Counted from the first letter of the stretch, positions 27,165 to 36,464 are shown. The stretch: DNA of 64,000 nt from Rhodobiaceae bacterium (GCA_003330885.1 CP030277.1:2108001-2172000); one strand, 5' to 3'. Numbers and translations are program-made. Notes: generated from the letters alone by a model not told the origin.

Positions 27165-29369
27165 TTACCAGTTAAGGGTGTAGGTGACATCGACCAGAAC
27201 CGAGCGGCCTTCTTCAAGCGTGTCAGACGACACCCGCTGATATTCTGCGTCGAAGAGATTTTCCGCCGTCACGCCAAAGCTGAACCCGTCGAGAGGCCCC
27301 TCCACCGGACGCCACCGGGCATAGACTTCATGGATCTGATAACTGTCGCGATGTTCGCTGGTATCTGTGCCTTCGCTGAAGTCATCAGCAAAAGTTGACT
27401 GCCAACCAACGAAAGAGGCGATCTCAGGAAGCTTCACCCGGATATCCGCGGTAACCTGATCGGCTTGTTCGATGCCAATGGGCTGACCTGTGGCCGTGTT
27501 TTCCGTTTCCATTGTCTGACCAGAAAGAGAGACCCGGAACCGATCTGAGTCATAACTCGTCTCCAGCTCGAAACCAGACAGCTCAGCATCTGCAATATTC
27601 ACTGTTTGTGTAGTTCCACCACATCCTGTTGGGTCAACAGCAATCGAGACAAAAGCCCGACACGTGAAGCCTGGCACCAGGAAGGGCGCCGGGAAGAATT
27701 GTGGGTTTGTTACGTCGGCACGTTGAATAACTTCTAACGATAGGAAATTTTCACCCTCTGTTGAATAGTACCCACCTTTGGCCTGGAAAATGTCGCCAGC
27801 GCTCAAAACGTCTTCGAATTCAAAGCCAAGCCCCGTTTCCCAAGTCGTCGTGCTTTGTGCTTCCAAGCTCGTGTTGGGGACAAAAGTGTTAAAACCCGCA
27901 AGTCCACCAGGTCCAAATACTGGGAAATGGGTTCCCAGCGGGAAGAGTTCATCCAGCCGTGGCGCGCGGAATGCGTCACCATAAGATCCATAGACAAAGG
28001 TCCAAGGCACAGGTGCAAAACGAGCCGTTATTTTCGGGGAGACCTGGCTATCGCTCGTTTCAGTCCCAGCCGTGTTTGCACTATCAAATGTGTCAAATCG
28101 CACGCCCGGCGTGAGGGAAAGCTCACCATCTTCCAATCCGAACGGGGAGAACCAGGTAAAACTAGTCTGGACAAAGGCACCAAAGAAGTCCTGATCACCG
28201 GTAACCACACCACCCCGGACGCCCGCACCGCTGGCGCCTACCGCGCTATCCCTGGCGACCTCGAAGCCACCTGTCACAGCAAGAGCGACATCATCTGACA
28301 GCATGAACCGGCTGGTGTTTGTCATCTCGAGACCAACGGTGTCCAGGTCGCGTTGATTCAATACGCCAGCACCCGTGCCCGTCAGCGGCGTCTCGTCAAC
28401 TGTGTTTGTTGAGCTATAGACAACACCAGAAAAGTCGACAAGATCTTGCCCTGCGGGTTTGGAGGTAAACCCAAGAGTGAAAGTCTCACTGTCGATGTCT
28501 TTATCGTTGAGAGCACCACCGGCAGCCTGCCCATTTCCAGGTTCGCGGGCATCATTGGAGAAGCGCTGCCAGGAAAGACGAAGTGCCGTGTTATCTCCAA
28601 TATCGAACGTGCCTTTCACCAGACCTGAGATGATGTCATCTTCAGCATCTAGCTCAGTCCCATTTCCCAAGCGCACATCGCCAGACTGACGCAGCACGAG
28701 GCCAGCAAAAATGTCCGCCTCTTCCATGGGCTTCGTATATGCCAACAAGCGCTGGGCGAACTCATCATTGCCACTTCGAAAACTCAATCCGGTCCGCAGA
28801 CCATGGGTCTGCCCGCCTCGAAGTAAATCGCCCGCCGTGAGTGTGCGCAGCGCTATGACGCCACCGGTCCCACCGGACCCATAAAGTGCGGAGCTCGATC
28901 CCCGGACCACTTCAAGTTCACCCAAAAAGGCTGGGTCAATAAATGCGCGGCCATCATGGCCCGAAACGAAGCTCTGACGTGCACCATCAAGCGTTACGAT
29001 AATGTCCGCACCAGAGAACCCTCTAATCGTCGGCACTTCGCCTGTACGTCGCGGACCACCTACTGCCGTGACGCCCGGAATGTCGTCGAACAGATCACCA
29101 AGGTTAGAGGGAATTTCTTCCGCGATGTCCTCTGCGCCTTTGACAGTCACCATGCCAGGGACAGCAAAAGCCTCCATCGGCGTACGAGTTGCTGTCACGC
29201 TGATGGGCGCAACTCTGTCGCGTGCTTCCTCTGCCATTGCCCCTGTTGAGACAAGTACCGCTGCACCACTGATTGCGAGGGCCGATACACCACCCAGAAG
29301 AGCTGACCGCCGCATATTGCCCGTCAGGACACCCGCTAAACTCACATTGCACTCAAAATTTTTACCCAT
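27165..29369 (-). CDS. hmuR: TonB-dependent outer-membrane heme receptor HmuR
   Basis: A 735-residue outer-membrane receptor for heme or hemoproteins. The signal region ends at GAMA, followed by a TonB-box-like PISVTATRTP and a plug domain with VPTIRGFSGADIIVTLDGAR and VVRGSSSALYGSGGTGG. The barrel has the heme-receptor FRAP box (AFRAPRLDELF) followed by a His (LGTHFPVF) and a VPNTSLEAQ segment in place of the usual NPNL. The final residue is W after VTYTLN. ATG 29369 is preferred to the upstream frame reaching 29462 because it starts a plausible long signal peptide. It is the first gene of the operon. Confidence 0.92.
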   Translation of the reverse strand: MGKNFECNVSLAGVLTGNMRRSALLGGVSALAISGAAVLVSTGAMAEEARDRVAPISVTATRTPMEAFAVPGMVTVKGAEDIAEEIPSNLGDLFDDIPGVTAVGGPRRTGEVPTIRGFSGADIIVTLDGARQSFVSGHDGRAFIDPAFLGELEVVRGSSSALYGSGGTGGVIALRTLTAGDLLRGGQTHGLRTGLSFRSGNDEFAQRLLAYTKPMEEADIFAGLVLRQSGDVRLGNGTELDAEDDIISGLVKGTFDIGDNTALRLSWQRFSNDAREPGNGQAAGGALNDKDIDSETFTLGFTSKPAGQDLVDFSGVVYSSTNTVDETPLTGTGAGVLNQRDLDTVGLEMTNTSRFMLSDDVALAVTGGFEVARDSAVGASGAGVRGGVVTGDQDFFGAFVQTSFTWFSPFGLEDGELSLTPGVRFDTFDSANTAGTETSDSQVSPKITARFAPVPWTFVYGSYGDAFRAPRLDELFPLGTHFPVFGPGGLAGFNTFVPNTSLEAQSTTTWETGLGFEFEDVLSAGDIFQAKGGYYSTEGENFLSLEVIQRADVTNPQFFPAPFLVPGFTCRAFVSIAVDPTGCGGTTQTVNIADAELSGFELETSYDSDRFRVSLSGQTMETENTATGQPIGIEQADQVTADIRVKLPEIASFVGWQSTFADDFSEGTDTSEHRDSYQIHEVYARWRPVEGPLDGFSFGVTAENLFDAEYQRVSSDTLEEGRSVLVDVTYTLNW

Positions 29370-30041
29370 TACCCCAAAACCCCTGTAGCTATTTAGACCT
29401 ATTTGCAACATCAAGTACGCACAAGATGTCCGATCCCCCAGGTTACATGGGCGTTTTGTCACTGTTGTTATTAAGAGTCAATATTATTTGCAAAAAGATT
29501 TTGTCAGAAGACGCTCAGGCGGCATCCAACCGTGAAGAAACCAGACCGCACGGCACAGGCTCGTCCGGTCGCAGACAGCCACGGAGATCAAAGATGCCAA
29601 AGACCAGAGACCAGAGGTTCACTGTCTTCAGAGTTTTGTTCTGGATGAAATTTGGGTGCGGAGACAGGCAGCGCTCACCCGCATGCCGGCGTTCGAGACC
29701 TACGCCCAGACAGCAAGGGCAGCGCTAACGTTAGTGTCTCTACGAACTGAAGGATCGAGATCCATCTGACCGGACGCAGGAGGTAAGAAGGCAGCCATGA
29801 CACTGACCAGGTTCTGATCCATGGCAGAACCCGACGAACGATCAAGCGTCAGACTGGTCGTCAATTGTCATAGCATCACCATCAACTTCCAGAACCAAGA
29901 CATAAACCCGGAATTTTCACCAATATGTCTTGTTCGATAGTCCTGGCGCTAAGTAGCGATTATGCTCATTCCACCAGGTATTTAGAAAACGACCACCGCA
30001 CCATCTCCATCATCACCGTCTATTGACCAAAGGAAAATGCC
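29370..30041. other. 672-bp intergenic region upstream of hmuR and the Tat-SDR gene
   Basis: This region separates the divergent hmuR and SDR genes. It should hold both promoters. An AT-rich candidate metal-regulator site lies at 29467-29493. On the minus strand, positions 29700-29822 form a 40-codon open frame (MDQNLVSVMAAFLPPASGQ and on) whose composition looks coding-like. It has no recognisable homology and could be a relic. I see no tRNA, no mobile element and no convincing further gene. Confidence 0.45.
29467..29493 (-). promoter_or_regulatory. Candidate Fur/iron-regulator site upstream of hmuR
   Basis: On the minus strand this reads TGCAAATAATATTGACTC followed by TTAATAAC, an AT-rich imperfect inverted repeat. 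The TGCAAATAAT half resembles Fur sites reported in Alphaproteobacteria. It is about 100 nt upstream of the hmuR start, a suitable place for iron repression of the heme operon. The match is partial, and Irr or RirA type control is equally possible. Confidence 0.3.
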
Positions 30042-31034
30042 ATGACCGACAAATTGAACATCAATCGTCGTCACCTACTTGCGGGCGCGGGGGTTGTCGC
30101 GACGGCCGCAGTCGCAGCAAACGCTCATGGTGAGACAAACCAGCCTGACCTCAGCGGCAAATCGATCTTAATCACCGGCACATCATCAGGCTTTGGGCGT
30201 CTTGGCGCAGAACACTATGCCCGGTTGGGAGCAAAAGTCTTCGCGACAATGCGTAACCTGCCGCGCACAGAAGCTGATGAGCTTACCGCACTTGCAGATC
30301 AGGAAAATCTGGACATCACCGTGATCCAAATTGATGTCACCAAGGATGATCAGGTTGAAGCAGGCGTCGCAAAAGCGCTTTCAGCGACAAACGGAAAATT
30401 GGATGTTCTTATCAACAACGCAGGCATAGCATTTTCCGGGCCTATTGAAGTTCAGGACCTAGAAGCTACGCAGCTGATATTTGACACCAATGTTTTTGGT
30501 CCTCAGAGAATGATCCGTGCTGTTCTTCCTTCAATGCGGAAAGCGAGCAGTGGCCACATTATCAACATTACATCTCAGCTTGGCCGCGTGATTATTCCTG
30601 GAATCGGGCAATATTCGCCAACCAAATTCGCTCTAGAAGCACTGAGTGAACAACTCGCCTATGAGACAGCCCCACAAGGCATTGAAGTAACCGCCATTCA
30701 ACCAGGAGGTTATCCAACAGAGATATGGGAGAACCAGAGTCTGTTGTCAGCGGCGCTAAAAGCGCGTTCTTCGCAGGAGCTGTTGGCCGCCTACCCACAA
30801 ATGACGGCAAACATGGGTGCGCCTGGCGGCGGCACCAGCGACACGGACCCAATGGACATTCCCCATGCCATCGCAGAGATCATCGCCATGCCAGCGGGGA
30901 CAAGACCATTGAGACGGGCACTCCATCCTGTTTCCCGCCCTCAAGAAGCAATTAACGCCGTCTCTGCCGAGCAGCAACTCGCCATGCTCGGAAACTCGCC
31001 CTATGGCCCACTGATCAAGGCCGTGTTGGACTGA
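30042..31034 (+). CDS. SDR family oxidoreductase with a twin-arginine signal
   Basis: A 330-residue short-chain dehydrogenase. The SDR core is complete: cofactor motif T45GTSSGFG52, NNAG near residue 127 and catalytic Y191-x-x-x-K195 (QYSPTKFALEAL). The unusual part is the N-terminus: NRRHLLAGAGVVATAAVAANA (residues 8-28) reads as a twin-arginine signal peptide, implying export of a folded, cofactor-loaded enzyme. A strong ribosome site (AAAGGA) precedes the ATG, so the leader is translated. A clear terminator follows. Substrate is unknown. Confidence 0.88.
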   Translation: MTDKLNINRRHLLAGAGVVATAAVAANAHGETNQPDLSGKSILITGTSSGFGRLGAEHYARLGAKVFATMRNLPRTEADELTALADQENLDITVIQIDVTKDDQVEAGVAKALSATNGKLDVLINNAGIAFSGPIEVQDLEATQLIFDTNVFGPQRMIRAVLPSMRKASSGHIINITSQLGRVIIPGIGQYSPTKFALEALSEQLAYETAPQGIEVTAIQPGGYPTEIWENQSLLSAALKARSSQELLAAYPQMTANMGAPGGGTSDTDPMDIPHAIAEIIAMPAGTRPLRRALHPVSRPQEAINAVSAEQQLAMLGNSPYGPLIKAVLD

Positions 31035-31061
31035 CTTTTGGATTAAGCTTCGCCACGCTCC

Positions 31062-31098
31062 AGGCCATCCCTCGTTCCACGGGATGGCCTTTTTCTTT
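31062..31098 (+). terminator. Rho-independent terminator after the Tat-SDR gene
   Basis: A perfect 10-bp stem, AGGCCATCCC (31062-31071) and GGGATGGCCT (31081-31090), with a 9-base loop, followed by TTTTTCTTTC-like sequence. It is 28 nt after the SDR stop codon. Confidence 0.9.
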
Positions 31099-31121
31099 CA
31101 GCGAACAAATACCAGAGAATT

Positions 31122-31198
31122 TGGTAGCGGAGGAGAGACTTGAACTCCCGACACGCGGATTATGATTCCGCTGCTCTAACCAGCTGAGCTACTCCGCC
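31122..31198 (-). tRNA. tRNA-Met (CAT), elongator type
   Basis: A 77-nt tRNA on the minus strand. The acceptor stem is GGCGGAG with CTCCGCT, closed at the first position by a G-U pair. The D arm is GCTCAGCTGGTTAGAGC. The anticodon arm GCGGA-ATCATAA-TCCGC gives anticodon CAT. The T arm contains GTTCAAGTC and the CCA end is encoded. It lacks the initiator features and matches alphaproteobacterial elongator tRNA-Met; a tRNA-Ile2 with modified C34 is less likely. Confidence 0.93.
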
Positions 31199-31352
31199 CC
31201 AAAAGGGCTCCCGCGCCAGAACTTCTAACGGCCCGTCCCGAAGGCAGGCAGACGGTCGAAACCGCCCGGAAAGTCAGGGGATATAAGGGGCCAAAGCCCC
31301 ACCTGTCAAGGATGACGATAGCAGCCTGTACCGACCGCTATTTCAGGCGAAA

Positions 31353-32000
31353 TCAGGCCGCTTTTTCGGCCGGTTTCTTGAACCGCAGCATGGTGAAAAG
31401 ACCCATAGGGTGCATCGGCCGTGCCTCGATCAATTCAAGGTCGGTTATGCCCGTAATTGTCTCAATAACGAAATCAGGGTGCCAGCCAAGAAGTCGAGAA
31501 AAGGGGGTCATCCACTTTTCAACCGACCCGCGAACCCCATGGTCCTGGGCGAAGTGGTTGACGATCATCACCTCACCGCCCGGTGCGCACACACGCTCTA
31601 GTTCGCGCATCACTTTCTGAGGGTCAGGCACCACGGTCATCACATACATCGCCACAACCGTGTCGAACTTCCCGTCATCAAACTCCATAGCGCTCGCATC
31701 CATCTCATAGATGCCGTCGACATTATTGAGATGATGTTTGCGAACCTTGTCCCGCGCCTTGTCGAGCATTTCAGGTGAGAGGTCGATGCCCGTGATACGG
31801 AGTTGCGGACCATAGGTTGGCAAAGTAATGCCCGTGCCCACACCCACTTCCAGCAGAGCTCCTTTGCGCGAATTGATCGCGTTCACAGCCGCTTTCCGAC
31901 CAAACGCTGCAATGGCGCCAAAGGTGAAGTCATAAACCGGCGCCCATCGGGCATAGGCCTTGAGTACCGAACTTCTGTCGAGACGGGCGGATGCAGCCAA
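31353..32000 (-). CDS. Class I SAM methyltransferase, PmtA-like
   Basis: A 215-residue S-adenosylmethionine-dependent methyltransferase. Motif I is LEVGVGTG (residues 50-57), followed by ITGIDLSPEMLDKAR, MDASAMEFDDGKFDTVVAMYV and RVCAPGGEVMIVNHF. The N-terminal YARWAPVYDFTFG and the overall pattern resemble the Rhodobacter-type phosphatidylethanolamine N-methyltransferase PmtA, which makes phosphatidylcholine. That assignment is by resemblance; related methyltransferases act on other substrates. It is a single gene located between tRNA-Met and mnmA on the same strand. Confidence 0.75.
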   Translation of the reverse strand: MAASARLDRSSVLKAYARWAPVYDFTFGAIAAFGRKAAVNAINSRKGALLEVGVGTGITLPTYGPQLRITGIDLSPEMLDKARDKVRKHHLNNVDGIYEMDASAMEFDDGKFDTVVAMYVMTVVPDPQKVMRELERVCAPGGEVMIVNHFAQDHGVRGSVEKWMTPFSRLLGWHPDFVIETITGITDLELIEARPMHPMGLFTMLRFKKPAEKAA

Positions 32001-32212
32001 TGGAAAACTCCCAGTCGGACGGACAAGAGAAACAGATACGTGCCAGGAGCCGCCTCACCCAACACACGCACATCACATAGGATCAACGCCGAATAAGCAT
32101 TGATCATGCGCAAGACGAAAACCCATCTTTTCTAGACGAGAAAGCCCTGCCAGAAAACAGGCTAGCCACAAAACAGTCAAAAAAGGGCAGGATTGCGGCG
32201 CCTGAGCCCTAT

Positions 32213-33430
32213 CTAGCCCGCATATTGCGCCGCATCGGCAGTAGAGCTGCTTTTTACCGCATTGCCCAAAAGATTGTAGGCGGCCCGGATCCAGCCACCT
32301 CCCAACACCCGCGCGCCAGATGCATCATGGGCGTAAAAAACGCAGGCCTGACCAGGCGCCACCCCATCTTCACCCTCTTCGAGGATGATCTCTGCGCAAG
32401 CGTTTGGCTTAGCCACCAGACGTGCCGGCAAAGGAGGCCGCGTTGAGCGCACTTTTGCCAGAATTGGTAACCCTTCACTTGGAACCTGATCGAAAGGTGT
32501 ATCTCCAAGCCAGTTAACTTCGGACAGCTCAATGCGCTCGGTCAGAAGCGCTGGCCGTGGACCAACGACAACCTGTTTCTTTTCTGCATCCAGCTTCACG
32601 ACAAAGAGTGGATCACCGGTGGCGATACCAAGGCCGCGACGTTGGCCGATCGTGTAGCGGATAATGCCTTCATGACGGCCCAGAACATTGCCTTCGAGAT
32701 CGACAATGTCACCCGGCGCCGCAGCACCCGGACGAAGCCGCTCGATAACGTCTGTATATTTGCCATCTGGCACAAAACAAATGTCCTGGCTGTCAGGCTT
32801 GCTCGCCACGCCAAGCTCTAGCCGCTCTGCAATCGCCCGCGTCTCTGCCTTCGACAGCGCACCGAGTGGAAAGCGCAGATAATCCAGCTGGTCCCGCCGG
32901 GTCGTAAAGAGGAAATAGGATTGGTCCTTATCCGGGTCAGCCCCGCCATAGAGATCACGGCCGGCAATGCCAGGCTTTGAGATGACATAATGCCCTGTCG
33001 CCAGAGCAGCAGCGCCCAGATCCTTTGCTGTGGCCAGCATATCGCGAAACTTCACCCGTTCATTGCAGCGGACACACGGGATCGGTGTTTCACCCGCCAG
33101 ATAGCTATCGGCGAAGTCATCCATCACGCTTTCACGGAACGTGTGTTCATAGTCGAGAACATAGTGCGGAATACCAAGCTTATCGGCCACCTGCCGCGCG
33201 TCATGAATATCCTGTCCTGCGCAGCACGCCCCGACACGCCGAACCGCTTCCCCATGATCATAGAGTTGCAGAGTAATCCCGACGACATCATACCCCTGCT
33301 CCTTCAGAAGCGCTGCCGTCACGGATGAGTCAACGCCGCCCGACATGGCGACAACCACACGGGTATCTTCAGGGCGACCGGGTAGGTCCAGGCTGTTTAA
33401 GCCGGTATCTGGATCAAATGCTGCTGACAT
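32213..33430 (-). CDS. mnmA: tRNA-specific 2-thiouridylase MnmA
   Basis: A 405-residue enzyme that installs the 2-thio group on wobble U34 of tRNA for Lys, Glu and Gln. The ATP-pyrophosphatase loop SGGVDSS is at about 30-36, the first catalytic Cys in [12 protein letters not shown] and the second in [12 protein letters not shown], followed by GQRRGLGI. The frame is open to 33538, but ATG 33430 begins a sequence of normal length, and the extra residues are not conserved in character. No strong ribosome site is seen. Confidence 0.95.
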   Translation of the reverse strand: MSAAFDPDTGLNSLDLPGRPEDTRVVVAMSGGVDSSVTAALLKEQGYDVVGITLQLYDHGEAVRRVGACCAGQDIHDARQVADKLGIPHYVLDYEHTFRESVMDDFADSYLAGETPIPCVRCNERVKFRDMLATAKDLGAAALATGHYVISKPGIAGRDLYGGADPDKDQSYFLFTTRRDQLDYLRFPLGALSKAETRAIAERLELGVASKPDSQDICFVPDGKYTDVIERLRPGAAAPGDIVDLEGNVLGRHEGIIRYTIGQRRGLGIATGDPLFVVKLDAEKKQVVVGPRPALLTERIELSEVNWLGDTPFDQVPSEGLPILAKVRSTRPPLPARLVAKPNACAEIILEEGEDGVAPGQACVFYAHDASGARVLGGGWIRAAYNLLGNAVKSSSTADAAQYAG

Positions 33431-33604
33431 GAAGCGCAATATAGGGGCTGAAGCCACAAGCGCAATCCAAAGGCTGACACTTGCTCGGCAAATCACGCCG
33501 AACCCGGCAGTTCTTGCCGGGAAATTACGGTCGTCCATCGGAATTCGAAAAGGAAAAACCTAGTAAGCAATTGAATTTATTGAACTAATTAACACGCCCC
33601 ACCC

Positions 33605-33620
33605 TGGCGCGCCGATTGCT
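33605..33620 (+). promoter_or_regulatory. Sigma-54 (-24/-12) promoter upstream of fliK
   Basis: TGGCGCG-CCGA-TTGCT matches the sigma-54 consensus TGGCACG-N4-TTGCW with one difference, and the GG and GC are at the required spacing. Transcription would begin at about 33631. That excludes the ATG at 33629 as the fliK start and supports ATG 33662. The sigma-54 activator FlbD is encoded in the same island. Confidence 0.7.
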
Positions 33621-33661
33621 TATGGAGGATGCACCATTGTACGAAGATCAGGGTAATAGGC

Positions 33662-35233
33662 ATGGAAGTCACGAACACCAATACCAATCAGTTTGCACCA
33701 AAAATCGGTCAGACTGCCTCGGACACATTCTCGTCCGACGCGTTTTCCACGCATTTGGCAGAAACAGACACCTATGCGTCCGACGACACTGACGCCCGCC
33801 TGGATGACCGCAACGCCAAAGCTGATGACCACCGTGCGGAAGAACGCCAGGCCGACGCAGAAAAAGCCGACGCAGCTGCCGAGGAAGAACGCAGAGCTGA
33901 CGAACGTGAACGAGATGCCGACGCACGCAGTGATGACGATGCTGAAACCACTGATGACCAAGATGCGACTGGTGAGGACTCCGCCTCTGATGTGAATCTG
34001 ACTGCCGCAGAAGTGGTCGCCCCCTTGGACGATGACAGCGCAATTTCCGAAGATGTTGAGATCGCAATTGATGCCGAGAATGGAACGATAGGCGATGCAA
34101 ATGACAGCGAACTGACAGCAGGTTCCTCTGAGGAGACCAGCGGGATCAGTGTGCCGGAAAACACCACAGACAACACACAATCCGGAGTCGCTCAAACAGC
34201 TGCCACCGATATAGATGAGACAACAGACGCGGCAACGAACCTCGATGACACGGACACACTGACGGCCGACGAACTTGCGCTCCAATCAGCTCAAGCATCG
34301 AATAACAGTGCAACCGCCAATGCCGATGCAACCGCCGGCAGCTCAGCACAGCAAGCCGCCCGCCCTGTCCAAAACACAACAACACAAACTGCCCAACAGG
34401 CAACGCAGGCTGCAGCTGGTGCGGATGATCAATCATCCGGTTTGCCCAATCCACTGGACGCTGGTCTCCAGACTGATGTCGATGCTGATGCAGACGGCGA
34501 AAGAGGTCTAGGTCATCAGGCGGCAGAAGCCATGGCTGGCAAAGCCAAGTCTGCTGCAACAAACGCACAAACTGCGTCCGCGTCACAGCCGGTACAGGCA
34601 GCACCAGCCGCCGCTCCTACTGCTGCGGTTACGCCTCTGCAGGCAATGGCAGCCGCCGGTTTGAACCTCAGCTCACTACCCGCAGATCTGAATCTTGATC
34701 TCCTCAATCTCAACGCACCCAACCAAGTCTCGCCGACGGGCACACCGCAGAACAGCAATCCGGTTCTCGTCCGATTTGGCGCGCTTCCAGGACAGGCACA
34801 AGCGACCCAAGTGCCTAACACCGCCATTGCGCTCCAAATTTCCAAACACGTCGCCAGGGGCGTATCAACTTTTGAGATCCGTCTGGATCCCGCTGAAATG
34901 GGTCGCATTGACGTTAAGCTTGAGCTTGCGCAAGACGGCCGCGTGACCGCACATCTGGCAGTTGAAAAAGCAGAAACGCTCGACCTGTTGCAGAAGGATG
35001 CCAAGGCCCTGGAACAAGCCCTCAAAGACGCAGGCCTTGATGCAGACAGCGATACACTGAACTTCAGCCTGAAGAGCGGCAACGAAAATGCGGACGGCAA
35101 CGGCTCAGACACTCTTGCGTCTGGCGAAGACCAACTTAGTGGCGACGAAGATGGCGAAGACATTTTGTTGAACGCTGTCGCTGCCCGACAGATCGAAGCC
35201 GCCGCACGCGGCGGTATCGACGTAAGTATATAG
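33662..35233 (+). CDS. fliK: Flagellar hook-length control protein FliK
   Basis: A 523-residue hook-length ruler secreted through the flagellar export gate. Residues about 1-350 are disordered and rich in Asp, Glu, Ala and Thr, with Gln-rich stretches. The conserved C-terminal Flg_hook domain is at about 385-470: LQISKHVARGVSTFEIRLDP, EMGRIDVKLELAQDGRVTAHL, ETLDLLQKDAKALEQALKDAG. ATG 33662 has AGGG eight bases upstream. The acidic N-terminal composition produces long shadow frames on the other strand. flgD follows after 15 nt. Confidence 0.88.
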   Translation: MEVTNTNTNQFAPKIGQTASDTFSSDAFSTHLAETDTYASDDTDARLDDRNAKADDHRAEERQADAEKADAAAEEERRADERERDADARSDDDAETTDDQDATGEDSASDVNLTAAEVVAPLDDDSAISEDVEIAIDAENGTIGDANDSELTAGSSEETSGISVPENTTDNTQSGVAQTAATDIDETTDAATNLDDTDTLTADELALQSAQASNNSATANADATAGSSAQQAARPVQNTTTQTAQQATQAAAGADDQSSGLPNPLDAGLQTDVDADADGERGLGHQAAEAMAGKAKSAATNAQTASASQPVQAAPAAAPTAAVTPLQAMAAAGLNLSSLPADLNLDLLNLNAPNQVSPTGTPQNSNPVLVRFGALPGQAQATQVPNTAIALQISKHVARGVSTFEIRLDPAEMGRIDVKLELAQDGRVTAHLAVEKAETLDLLQKDAKALEQALKDAGLDADSDTLNFSLKSGNENADGNGSDTLASGEDQLSGDEDGEDILLNAVAARQIEAAARGGIDVSI

Positions 35234-35248
35234 AGTTAGGAGCGACCC

Positions 35249-35944
35249 ATGTTGGAAGCAGTTTCAAACACCCAGCCCGCAACACAGGCTCAGACAACAG
35301 AGACATCTGCTTCTCAGTCTGCCCAAGAGGCTGCGGATGAAAACTTCAACCTGTTTCTGTCATTGCTCACGACTCAATTGCAGAACCAGGACCCGCTTGA
35401 CCCCATGGATACAGGCGAAATGACAAACCAGCTTGTTCAGTTCTCGTCGGTGGAGCAGAGCATTGCAACAAACTCAAACCTCGAAGAATTGATCTCGCTC
35501 ACCAACTCTCAGTCATCCGACAATGCCGTTCAGTATATCGGCAAAGAAGTGGAAGCACTCTCCACGGCTAGGGAGTTCAAAGACGGTGAAACTTCCGATT
35601 GGCGTTTCTCGATTGCCGAAGACTCGCCCGAGGTTAAAATCTCAATCGTCGATTCATCTGGTGCCGCCGTCTATTCAGAAACGCTTTCTGAAGACGCAGG
35701 CACCCATGACTTCAGTTGGGACGGCTCGCTGGATGAGGGTGGAACAGCTGCTGAGGGCACCTACTTCCTATCCGTCACAGCACTCGACGCTGATGGTGAA
35801 CCCGTCAACACAGATGTCCGTACATTCGGCACTGTCGACACGGTCGATTTCACGTCCAATCCGCCAATCTTGCTCGTTGACGGACTGCCCGTGAGCCTCC
35901 CAAGCGTCACATCAGTCTCCGAACCTAAAGATGAGGGCACTTAA
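35249..35944 (+). CDS. flgD: Flagellar hook assembly protein FlgD
   Basis: A 231-residue hook-cap scaffold. The conserved N-terminal block is LFLSLLTTQLQNQDPLDPMD (about 32-51) followed by TGEMTNQLVQFSSVEQS. The C-terminal half carries the FlgD Ig-like/TUDOR region (VKISIVDSSGAAVYSE and GTHDFSWDG). It lies 15 nt downstream of fliK and should share its sigma-54 promoter. FliK and FlgD act together on hook length and cap. Confidence 0.93.
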   Translation: MLEAVSNTQPATQAQTTETSASQSAQEAADENFNLFLSLLTTQLQNQDPLDPMDTGEMTNQLVQFSSVEQSIATNSNLEELISLTNSQSSDNAVQYIGKEVEALSTAREFKDGETSDWRFSIAEDSPEVKISIVDSSGAAVYSETLSEDAGTHDFSWDGSLDEGGTAAEGTYFLSVTALDADGEPVNTDVRTFGTVDTVDFTSNPPILLVDGLPVSLPSVTSVSEPKDEGT

Positions 35945-36075
35945 TGCAAAAAAGTGTGCCACTCTGAAACACTTAACTCATTGATTTCATTGAAAATTTA
36001 CCCTGGCATTTAGCCCTTTTTTAAAGTCGCTCCGATAGTCTAGCCCCAGTCGTGAGTACAAGGATCGGGACGGCA

Positions 36076-36351
36076 ATGAGCGAGCACCAGTCATCTCGGG
36101 TCAACTATGTGATAGGACCGGACGGAAGTCCCCTAACCATAGCGGACCTGCCACCACCAAACACAAAACGGTGGGTCATTCGGCGCAAAGCCGAAGTCGT
36201 CGCCGCTGTGCGCGGTGGACTTCTAAGCCTGGAGGAAGCCTGCAGTCGCTATACGCTGACTGTAGAGGAATTCCTGAGTTGGCAGCGCTCCATCGAAAAA
36301 CACGGTCTTGCCGGTCTTCGCGCGACGCGGGTTCAGCAATACCGGCAGTGA
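36076..36351 (+). CDS. sciP: CtrA inhibitor SciP (DUF1153)
   Basis: A 91-residue small DNA-associated protein of the DUF1153 family. In Caulobacter, SciP binds CtrA and prevents it from recruiting RNA polymerase. Conserved blocks are YVIGPDGSPLTIADLPPP, KRWVIRRKAEVVAAVRGGLL and SLEEACSRYTLTVEEFLSWQ, the latter a helix-turn-helix. ATG 36076 with GGGA upstream is preferred to the GTG at 36052. It sits between flgD and fliF with a terminator after it, so it is transcribed alone. Confidence 0.9.
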   Translation: MSEHQSSRVNYVIGPDGSPLTIADLPPPNTKRWVIRRKAEVVAAVRGGLLSLEEACSRYTLTVEEFLSWQRSIEKHGLAGLRATRVQQYRQ

Positions 36352-36383
36352 GATAGAAAAGTAGCTGCGTACTTATCTGCCGC

Positions 36384-36420
36384 AAGGCGCTGGTGTCCAA
36401 AAGACACCGGCGCCTTTCTG
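36384..36420 (+). terminator. Hairpin terminator after sciP
   Basis: A 14-bp stem, AAGGCGCTGGTGTC (36384-36397) and GACACCGGCGCCTT (36403-36416), has a single G-T pair and a 5-base loop. The T run is short (TTTCTG). It separates sciP from the fliF region. Confidence 0.7.
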
Positions 36421-36464
36421 CTATCTAGAGCGACTTATCCACAAGCCAGGCAATTTTTTCCACC

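Noticed and set aside
33620-34285. 221-residue open frame on the minus strand over fliK
   Set aside because: It lies opposite the acidic, low-complexity fliK N-terminus. The frame is open because of codon bias, and it has no recognisable domain.
34516-35163. 215-residue minus-strand frame over fliK
   Set aside because: Ser/Ala/Arg-rich shadow of the fliK coding frame; no family resemblance.
36012-36030. TGGCATTTAGCC upstream of sciP
   Set aside because: The GG and GC elements are too close to be a sigma-54 promoter.
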